Positions 46,801 through 64,000 of a stretch of 64,000 nt of DNA are shown here, one piece after another. The position numbers and the translations under genes were made by a program. Positions within the stretch are counted from its first letter, which is position 1. Every line of letters starts with the position of its first letter. The notes under the pieces were generated by a model. That model saw nothing but the letters and a program-made list of their open reading frames with translations. It ran no database searches and was not told the origin of the DNA. Source of the DNA: Bugula neritina (taxonomy: Eukaryota; Bryozoa; Gymnolaemata; Cheilostomatida; Bugulidae); assembly GCA_964035545.1 (NCBI GenBank), contig OZ037765.1:13324698-13388697 (forward strand). Direction: 5' to 3'.

Positions 46801-49800
46801 GCTTATTGTGAGCATAATATTTATAAGCTGCATGCATACATTGAAACTTGTACTTTAAAGGAAACGGTGGTATCCTTTTAGCCTTTCATAAACTCACATG
46901 CACTAGAAATTCTTTCCAGTTAATTTTTACAGTAATTAGCACACAAAGGCATCTTTAGAGGTGAAACTTTCTATCACTTGTCTCTGTATAGCACTATAGG
47001 TCACTGGAGCTGGAAATGCTACACTACACATCGCAGTCTCCAGGCGATGTGTTGGTATACATCATAAGTAAGTTTAGTAGTTTTCAATTGAGGCAAAAAT
47101 TAGCAGACCCATGGTTTATATTAAATTTATTATAGTCGTAAGAAAAATAATTTTGCTGTTATACAATATTGGCTGAGTACATTTTGCAATAATCATTTGC
47201 CTATGCCAATATTACCAAATCAAATAACAAGGAAAGTATTCAAAATACAAAATGTTTATTTATATTTATTTATTCCTACAAGGGCTAGGTCTGACTACGC
47301 CTACAGTGTGAGCTCCTTACAACACATTTTTCACTGTGACACTAGTAAGAATAAGCTATTCACAATGTAAACTTGAGGCCTTAAAAAGGTAACAAAAAGG
47401 TTTGGAACTAGTTGATATGTAATTCATGGGTATTGTAAATACCATAGACTAGTGAAGTTGCATTCAACTTGAATGTAAGCAAGCAATGACAGTATTGTCC
47501 TCCGATAAACATTTTAAATACAGCGCTGAGTTCTTTTATGTTTTGATTGTATATCATAGCTGACAGGTGATTGGTGGCTGACTGCAGCAGATCCACATTT
47601 AGTTTTAACTATTATTATCTCGGCATTCTCACACCTCACTGCCTTGGAATCACTAATCTAGTTAAATTTTTCTTCTGCCTCATTGAATAAATCAACAAGG
47701 CTTGTGTACTGATTTCGCTGCCCATAGCGGCAGCCTTCGTCTCTGATAATATTTATTAGCGATATACCCAGCAAATATAAGTAAATTTATTACTAATTCT
47801 CTGGGATAAATTGGCTTAAAAGGTAAGTTCAATAATATAATTAGCTGCTCACTGAGTTTATTTTTAAAAGATATCAATTAATTAGTTATGGCTCTGCATA
47901 TTAGATCATTGATCATTCATTGATGGGAAGCTTGAAATGCTTATTTACTCAACTGTGAAAAGAGACTCAATCTACCAGATGATGGAAGATTGCAGCTATT
48001 TTCTTACCATACCAAGTCCTTTTATTAATTAGACTAGAGACTACTTTAATAGTTATAGTGAATAGAGAATAATATGCATTCTCTTGGATTATAGAGTGCA
48101 GCGAAAAGATCATCTGCTGTTCCTCCATGCAGCAAACTCAGCTGAATGCTACAAAGCAAAATGCCCTGTTAACCGCCTCATTATTTTTGTTGAATGCAAG
48201 TACTCGTAAAAGTAAAAGAATGGAGATTATAAACTATTTATAATGCGAGTTAAACATTTAACTTCTAGGCATTAACTTTATGGTTTTACTTAACTTATGA
48301 ATTTTAGAATTAAAGATTATAAGTTAAATCCAACTGCAGTATATTAACAGTGTATACATATTACAGATTCCTAATGCATATTTGTTGTCTATGAGTTGGC
48401 AATTAGCACCTGGTGACTTTTTTCTTTATTGTGACTGTTACACAGGAGCTTTATAGACTGAATTGTTGGGAAGTTTTATCTAACCATGAATAAGTATGGT
48501 AATCCATCTTTTATACGTTGTCTGATAAATATTTCACACTTTGTATTGGGGACATCTCTTGCAATATAAGGTGCTATTAAAAGTGCATATTGAATATATA
48601 AAACTCACATAGCATAATATTTCTGCTGAGTATGACTAACAGAAACACTCACACAACTGAATTATAGCTGATTACAGATTGAGAAGATGTGCCGCATGCA
48701 AACAGTACTGTGAAAATTGCATCAACTCACCTTTAATGGCTGTTCCCACTGCAGATAATTACTATTGTTAATTGCTGGAGAAGAATATCAATGTAAACAA
48801 TAATATATTTCTAGTTTTCTATGTAAGTGAACATAATTCAGATACAGAGTAGCAGGTTGATTGACTTCAAATTTCATCTCCGTATACCTGAAACAAACCA
48901 GGGATTTTATGGCCAGAATACATCATACTATAGGCAAGCATTATGTAAGCATCCTGTGCAAGCTATATAAATATCTACTGAAAAATAACCTAATAGAGAC
49001 AAATAGTGGATGCCTAAATATTGAATTGCTGAGTTTTCCAAAAGAAGCTCCGTAACAGTACAGAGACATTCACTAGTATATTTTTACTTTAACTTTTGAA
49101 CTTTAATTGTTGTCCACTTGAGACGGGCTTAGCACTGAGTAGCTAATTATCATCTGGGTATATGTGCTCTACAGGTAAACTGCACATAGTCATGTTCCTT
49201 GGTATAAATCTCAGGCCGATGATTGTTCTAGTTCAACATGTAATCAATTATCTTGCACTCACAACAAAACATTGCTTTAGTTTGTCCAATACACATTTTC
49301 ATTGGGGAGTAAAAAGACTGCTGTATAGCGTTCTATTCCTTCTACTTTTGTTCTTTTGTTATTTAGTAAATAATGTGTGTTTAGCTCAGCTATAATGTAA
49401 TTCAAAGCTTGTTGCAACTTTTTACATGCTTTTCAATATTATAGGTCTGCATGTCCTTCTTGAGAAGGCATATCTCTGCGCATATGATTATAAAATGTTT
49501 CACATATATATCATTAGCTTCAGCGGACACTTGCTAGACTTAGTATATATAATCTTCTAAATTATTGCTCCTAGTTTATAATGATTGTGAGGGCAGCTGC
49601 CTATGTTGGGTAGAGACATGTTTGATGGCGTAGTAAAATGAGATTCTATAGGAGAACTATTTAAACAAGAAATAAATGAACTATAATATACGCTAAAGCA
49701 ACAACTATGTCCATTTTCTATTTTTTCTATATAATATTTCAAAAACTTGTAACTACATTAAATTGTTATGTTTAGCCCTATGCATTTTTATATTTTTCTA

Positions 49801-49999
49801 CACAAAATATTTCTGTTTACAGTGTACATTATATTAACCAAGTTAAATGTCCAAAAGCTTCCCAACAAAGTTTCAACTCACAGAATAGTAGGTGGCTTTT
49901 TTGTAAGAGTAAATGGGTCTATTGGACACGCCTACAATATTTTTGCTAATGATCTACATAGTTCAAAGGTGACAAATTAACATGGGCCCAATGTGAAAA
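40823..49999. other. 9 kb interval between TOP3B and PAX6
   Basis: AT-rich DNA with no gene I can recognise on either strand; the open frames are short and lack splice partners. The only coding-like piece is the minus-strand stretch at 47658-47742, listed separately. This is where distal PAX6 control elements would be expected, but I cannot demonstrate any from sequence alone. Confidence 0.5.
47658..47742 (-). CDS. possible last exon of an unrecognised minus-strand gene
   Basis: On the minus strand, an acceptor-like attatcag is followed by 28 codons ending in TAG. The peptide contains CRYGQRNQYTSLVDLFNEAE and ends EKFN, and its composition is more coding-like than the surroundings. About 390 bp downstream on that strand is an A-rich run with overlapping AATAAA words (around 47255-47273), which could be a poly(A) signal or a LINE/SINE tail. 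No upstream exon can be joined with confidence and no family is recognised. Confidence 0.25.
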
Positions 50000-50175
50000 T
50001 ATGTTATATATTATATTATAATATAACATTGTTTATGTTATATTATATTATATTATTTATGTTATATTCTATTATATTATTTATGTTATATTATATTATG
50101 TTATATTATTATGTCATATTATATTATATTATTATTATGTCATATTATATTACTTATGTTACAATATTTATGTTT
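50000..50175 (+). repeat. TTATA-type minisatellite upstream of PAX6
   Basis: Repeats of ttatattatatta and atttatgttat run for about 175 bp and end about 45 bp before the PAX6 TATA box. The open frame across it encodes only I/L/Y/M and is not a gene. Confidence 0.85.
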
Positions 50176-50220
50176 GCAGAACTTTGCTGAATGACTTGCG
50201 AGAAAAGTCGTGAGTCAGCC

Positions 50221-50228
50221 TATAAATA
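50221..50228 (+). promoter_or_regulatory. TATA box of PAX6
   Basis: TATAAATA stands 57 bases before the proposed first ATG (50278), so initiation would be expected near 50250. The sequence changes from the A/T minisatellite to mixed composition here, which supports a promoter. Confidence 0.5.
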
Positions 50229-50277
50229 AGAAAAGACGGAGTCTCCAGAAACCAACAACAATAAGCCACTTGGCACA

Positions 50278-58478
<8,201 letters not shown>

Positions 58479-59453
58479 CTGTGTCGTTATACTACCTTTA
58501 GCTGCTTCAAGCAATCACACATATGCTCAAGATTCTATATCTCTATCACTTTATACTGGCTCAGCTAACTCCTGAACTATAGGCTATTAATTTTATAACA
58601 CGTATTACAACGCTACTCTATGAGTTTTTAGGAAATTTGAAGAAACAAATTATATACAAATTGAAAGTATATATGCTACATATCATACCATGTATGAATA
58701 TTATTATTATTATCATAAAAATTATAATTAGTGACACGTTTATAGTATTGTTGAATAGTTTGGTAGAGACAGCTATACAGTTACTACTCAGTAATTGAAC
58801 TGTAATGAGCACCGACTTGTTACTTTTCCTGTCTGTAATCAAAAAACAAGTTTTTACTGTTTTGTTATTTTATTGTTGATGTTTCGGTAACAATGACTAT
58901 CGCTATGTATTACTCACATTATATTTCAATAACCTGCTGTTTGTATTTCTTTATAATAAGAAGGTTGACTGCTGTTTCTTGCCAATATTTTGCTATTTTT
59001 TTCTGATGTGTGCAAAGCGCAATTCTATTACTCTAACAATGTACACAATGTTTTTGTGTAGCCTCTGCATGCTCTAACTTCAATATCATTGTGTTGTATG
59101 TACAAAATTCCTAACTATTTTTTCATGCTGTTGTGACATTTAATTTTTTTTTCTTTTTTAACATTACTTGATACAGACATACTCAATTCTGTATATAGAT
59201 GTATGATATATGCGCCTCTGATAACTGAAAAGTTGCATACACTTTTGCTATCACTGTTTGCGCCATTAAATATTTTAAAACACTCACTTTATTAACGCTA
59301 TTATTTATTAATTATTGTATTATATTGTACACTGACCAATTATAAATGAATATGTTGAAGTAACATGGTGTAAGTATGTTATTTATTTGTATTGAAATAC
59401 CGGTAATTATTTATAATGCATTTATATTTTGTTGCTGGTGAATACTGGTTTGC

Positions 59454-59459
59454 AATAAA
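59454..59459 (+). terminator. PAX6 poly(A) signal
   Basis: A clear AATAAA (in tgcaataaagagc) lies 976 bases after the PAX6 stop, giving a 3' UTR of about 1 kb. No equally good signal comes earlier. Confidence 0.6.
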
Positions 59460-59620
59460 GAGCACTACAATCAATTACTTTCTGATGTTTTTGTGAGGAA
59501 AATTTAGTAAGCGTGAGTAGAAATACTTTTTGACCAATAAAGAGGTTAATTTAGGTGTTGCAAATCTTTGAAGTTAACAGAGCAGAACTTGTTAATTATT
59601 ATTCAAGTAATTAGTCTGTT

Positions 59621-59845
59621 GCATAATATATGTATATAGTATAATATAATATATGTATATAACAAAATATAGTACATGTATATAATAAATAATACTTTAT
59701 TATTTACATATATTATATTATAATATATGTATATACTAAAATACGATATATGTATACCTATAATAAAATACAATTTATGTATATAATATAATATATGTAT
59801 ATAATGTATACCACATGTATATAATATAATATATATTATATCATA
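59621..59845. repeat. ATATGTATATA-type AT minisatellite
   Basis: About 225 bp of imperfect atatgtatataat units lie just past the PAX6 3' end. The minus-strand open frame of Tyr/Ile runs across it is a repeat artefact. Confidence 0.85.
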
Positions 59846-61564
59846 AACTCTGTCAGCAAATGTCAGCAGAGAAATTTCAACAGTCTGCATGACACATAAG
59901 AATGATGCTGCAAACAATAAAATACACTGTAGTTCCATGGATTGTTTACACACACAATATATTATTCTTAGTGCAGTACTCGTAATCTTTGTTCGGGTGT
60001 ATTGCTCAGAATTACAACTTACCTGTCCATATCAGATATGAAATAGAGTGTTGCTAAATGATCTAATTAATATAGAGAAACAAAATAGCCGTGGTTATCT
60101 CAACCAGTGTTTAAAAAGACAAGGATAATATATACTTAAAAAACTACCTACAGTATGTTATGTGACCCATATATTTTCAAGGTTATACTTCATGTGTTTG
60201 AAAGAGATACACTTGCTCTAAATCTACTCTCTACACTTTGTTGAAAGACCTGCATCAAAAGGACTAAAGATTGGAGCAACACAGAAGGTTTAGGTTGCTG
60301 TCACAACTCTTGTTACTTTGTGTAAAATTTCTTTACTTATACAATTTAATATATATTTCAGAATGTTTAGGATTTTCATCAATCATTATTCATCTAGTAA
60401 TATGCTGAAAAGAATTTGTAGTTCTTTGCAATAATTATAATGAAATTGGTTAATGGTGGGAAAATCACAACTTTATATTTTTGACATCTATGCATGTTTA
60501 TAAAGGTATCTCTGAAATATTTGAAAGACAAAAACAAACAACAAAAGTTTGTATATTTTTGTTGTAAGTTTTTCATTGCATATTAAGTTATTTTTTGATT
60601 ATATTTGTAGTGGTTTGTGTTAAAAAAATTCCTAGAGTAAAGAAAAGTTGTTTTTCAGCCCATTTTTAACCATGCGCCTTTTTGTTAAGCCCATTATTTT
60701 AGCTATTTAGTACACGGAATATTCTAAAATGTACTCAACTTGCTCACTGCTATTAATTTAAAATGTACGGCTAGACGAGTATTACAAAAGTACTATAGGA
60801 ATAGTTCTAGTTAATATTTATGATTTGATTGCCATGTTTTTGAGCAGTCGCTGTTTGCTGAAAACAATGTTTAATGTAGGCTATAAAATACAGCACATGC
60901 AGCATATACTATATATTGGTAATCTGTATGATCTATACATGATATAAATATTATTGGAATATACATTCTATATCAAGTGGTTATGCTCTGAGAGTTTGCA
61001 CTTTGTCATTTGTTAAATTTATAAGCCTATTCGGATATTTAAAAACAGTTTTAAATAGCCAAGTTAGCAAATGATGTGCTTTGTGACAATATAATAAGCT
61101 TTAGCATAACACATTAGGCCATATGCGGAGATAAAAGCAAGGAGTTATTTATTAAAGACTGTTTTCAGTCAAGTAATGCATTGTCATTATATGCAGAAAA
61201 ATATGCTATACATAAACTAATATTACTAACATATATACACCATAATACAAACAATAATATAGATGGCTTTGAAAGCTAGCACCATCAAAATATATATACA
61301 AAATGAAGAAAGCATTCTATCAGAATTAAGATGCGAAGTATATTCATTACAAATTGACATCAAAGTTAAAAATCTTTACACAAAGTTAAAAAACAGGCTG
61401 GTTAACAGAGCAAAAAATATATTATCTACATATCTAACAATAAAACATGTTTACATAACTGGCCACACCTATTAACATAATAGTTCATTAATACTGGATA
61501 AGAAGCGAAATGGGTTTTTAGTTAAAATAACAGTATATCTAATCTTTGATTTTAAGCAACTTGA

Positions 61565-61569
<5 letters not shown>
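59846..61569. other. intergenic, nothing recognised
   Basis: AT-rich DNA between the 3' ends of PAX6 (+) and the ANKS1-type gene (-). No exon, RNA gene or structured repeat can be supported. Confidence 0.5.

Positions 61570-61639
<70 letters not shown>
61570..61639. repeat. (AT)n microsatellite carrying a poly(A) signal
   Basis: Seventy bases of AT dinucleotides are interrupted once by atttattta. On the minus strand that interruption reads AATAAA (61596-61601), 41-46 bases past the ANKS1-type stop codon, so the microsatellite would make up most of the 3' UTR. Confidence 0.85.
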
Positions 61640-61641
<2 letters not shown>

Positions 61642-61643
<2 letters not shown>

Positions 61644-63753
61644 AGACTTGAGTGTGGTGGCTGGAGCTGGCAGCGTCATAAGCCCGATTAAAAGCCTCCC
61701 GCAGAGTCATCAACACTTCTCTCGCCATGTCCTAACAAACAGGAAATATTTGAGCAGCTGAGATTTCATCATATTTTAGTTTGATGTATTCAATTAATAA
61801 GCTGATAGAAAATACAACCAGGAAATATGGCACAAAAAGCTGTCTTGTAAAATATTATTTTCTCATAAGCAACTGATCAAGTATGAAGTGGTCAAGTAAC
61901 ACACTAGGCAGCAGTGAACAGGTGAAAAGCATAAGGGACTGTAGTGTACTCAACAATATCACAGAGAATATGCCAACTGATATTCACACTCACCACATGA
62001 ACATACAACTTCGTGTGTCACTGTATACCAGTGAGAAACCATGCTAAGGCGTTGAATTATTAATTTCAAAGTAGTGATAAATCCCCCCAGACCTCTCACA
62101 GACCTACATTACGACATTCATGACTGTCAATAAAAATGAATTAAGGTTTACGGAACTTAATAAGGCTTCCCCTACGATGCTTGTTAGAAGTCTTATACTA
62201 ACCATATTGGTTATATACATTTATTATTAAAAAAGAGAAATACTAATACTGTTACTCGATAAAATATACATAAATGAACAGAAAAAACTTTGATGTCAAT
62301 GTTAATATTTAGACACCTTAAGCTGAAATTTTAATTAAGCACATTGACCACTCATATTTTAACTATATGGCGCATGTATTATTGAGAGCAATTCAATTAT
62401 ACCAATATATTGTTGAAGCTGTACAACACCTTAGCCCCAGGAAAGTAAGATGATCATCTATTGAAATTTTAGATAAAATTGCTAAATCTTGACCACACCA
62501 ATTCTAAGCCTAAACTCTAAGTGCTGAGAGACAAACAAAAAGTCAGCAAAATTTAAGATTTAACACTAAATGACACAAAGTCCCAAATACAAGCAGCACT
62601 GGCTATCATAATAAGGGATTAGTACATGGGCATCTCACTCACTCATAACAAGGAAGACCCAAAACAAACACAACAAAACAAATCAAATGTTCAGTTAACA
62701 TGTTAATGATAATCACAATAAATTAGCACTTTGCAAGGTTATTTATCCACTAACAAGCATTTAAGTAATAATTCAAGTGACTGAAATTCTCAACCTGGCA
62801 ACAAAGTGCTCTACAGCTGACAATATTAGAAAGCTTAATGTTTGTTTCTGTAGAAAAGACCCCCAGAATACTCGGTGTTAACGAAATGTAGAGAGCTGCG
62901 CACTTAATAACTCGCTAAAACAAAAGCAGCCAGAGTAGGGCTGACTCGGCCTGAACAATGCACTAGTAAATGGTCACATTGATTAGCACCAAGTCGCATG
63001 GAAGTTGTATTTAAAAAACATATCCGAGTAAAAGAATAGCCTAAGAATAGAAAAACCTGTCAAACAGGACGACACTATAGAGTTTATACAGGGTGTATAA
63101 TAGAACGGTCTATTCATCATAGACAAGGTCATCCAGTACACTATTGTCTTTTACATATTTCAATCTGATTGCAAGTCCAATTCTTTTGTCACTGAACATA
63201 ATGATCAGTGTTTTAACATGTTATGCAAACGTATTCAAGCACAACCTGTATAGCGTAGCAGAAAAAGTGATCACAATGGATGAAGAGAAAAGGTATGCTG
63301 GAATATGGTTTAAATTTGATAGCACGTAGCATGTGGCCTACTCTCACAGTCAATCACAGCTACCTCTTCTTGAGAAGGGCTTTCTTATAACCTTGTACCT
63401 TGGTCTTACAAGCCAGTCTAGATGGCATGCGATAAAATTTCCTTACTGCATATGGCCTATAAAATTCTTAGATCTTGAAAGGGTCTACTCTTGAAAGATT
63501 AAACTTGGTTTAATATTATATGCAGAACACTTAGTTTATACCTATAAACCAATAAAACCATTCTCACAGATGTGTTCAAGTTTAATAGAAAGACGAAAAT
63601 GTGGGCCATATTTACCTCAGACTGAGCGTGGAAGATGTAGCAGTACAAGCTGTGAGTGAGACTTTCCTTAGTAATGTAAGCAAAGTAGTTCAGCTCCACA
63701 CTGTCCTGAGCGGCACAGTAAATGTTGGTGATTTCATGCTCACAAATAGTGCT
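61642..63753 (-). CDS. ANKS1: ANKS1-type protein, last two exons (PTB domain C-terminal half)
   Basis: Adaptor protein with ankyrin repeats, SAM domains and a C-terminal phosphotyrosine-binding domain that acts downstream of Eph and EGF-type receptors; only the end of the PTB domain is inside the window. Exons in transcript order are 63753-63616 (46 codons, acceptor tttgcag, donor GAG|gtaaat) and 61731-61642 (29 codons plus TAG), joined in phase 0. The first gives STICEHEITNIYCAAQDSVE then FAYITKESLTHSLYCYIF, the PTB strands typical of ANKS1A/B (AAQD, FAYITK, YCHVF). The second gives AREVLMTLREAFNRAYDAA, the C-terminal PTB helix. The intron is 1.9 kb. The protein stops soon after the helix with HHTQV, a class I PDZ-ligand-like end. 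Other PTB proteins (Numb, GULP, APPL) fit less well. Upstream exons lie beyond the right edge. Confidence 0.82.
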
Positions 63754-64000
63754 CTGCAAACATGGCTTCAAATTAGCAACTTGGCTGAAGAAATCATAAA
63801 TGCAACAAAATCTAAATTAATACGTAGTATTGACAATATCTTGCATTGAGTAATCATTCCAATTAGTAATTTAATGTCAGATGCATCAATTTAATTTGCA
63901 AATAAGCAAAAATAGATATCTACAGCATTTCAGTGAGCATCAGTGATTCTGATAATTGGATTATCACATCATTACTCGTACTACATAAAGCTGTGCATTG

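Noticed and set aside
59603-59953. 116-codon minus-strand frame
   Set aside because: A Tyr/Ile-rich artefact of the AT minisatellite.
63601-63849. Plus-strand 82-codon frame
   Set aside because: It is the complement of the ANKS1-type PTB exon; the minus strand carries the recognisable family motifs and splice sites.

Overview
The window is nuclear DNA from an AT-rich, intron-rich invertebrate animal. Genes are split into many short exons with GT-AG introns, mostly 0.3-3 kb long, and at least one intron needs a GC donor. A true Pax6-type gene (paired domain plus paired-class homeodomain) points to a bilaterian. A DUF218 protein of the type seen in several marine invertebrates and a double-MADF/BESS protein would fit a spiralian or other non-vertebrate, but the phylum cannot be fixed from this sequence.

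Layout from left to right: (1) 1-9754 (+), TCERG1, entering mid-gene in its first WW domain and complete to the stop; (2) 11680-14503 (+), a divergent DUF218/YdcF-like protein; (3) 14652-18348 (-), a MEST-like alpha/beta hydrolase, tail-to-tail with gene 2; (4) 18.36-20.53 kb, low-complexity intergenic DNA; (5) 20531-22306 (+), a two-exon MADF-MADF-BESS protein with a candidate hammerhead ribozyme in its intron on the other strand; (6) 22717-26216 (-), CYB5RL; (7) 26.2-31.28 kb, intergenic, with a tRNA-like SINE remnant, a GC-rich array of phased palindromes and degenerate short repeats; (8) 31290-40613 (+), a complete 15-exon TOP3B; (9) 40.6-50.2 kb, a mostly empty interval upstream of Pax6; (10) 50278-58478 (+), a complete 10-exon PAX6; (11) 61642-63753 (-), the last two exons of an ANKS1-type gene.

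The genes are ordinary, functionally unrelated housekeeping and developmental genes: transcription elongation and splicing, DNA/RNA topology, redox, hydrolase, chromatin/DNA binding, eye and neural patterning, and receptor-proximal signalling. There is no operon-like or defence-like system. For six genes the exon structures were built by hand from splice sites, reading phase and protein family conservation, and every listed junction keeps the frame. The DUF218 gene is less certain at its 5' end.

The most unusual signals are non-coding: a hammerhead-like motif with all invariant core bases (21920-21977, minus), seven palindromic decamers spaced 19-22 bp (27837-27969), two large inverted repeats in TOP3B introns, a MITE next to a possible alternative last exon in TCERG1, and a possible paired-less PAX6 start.
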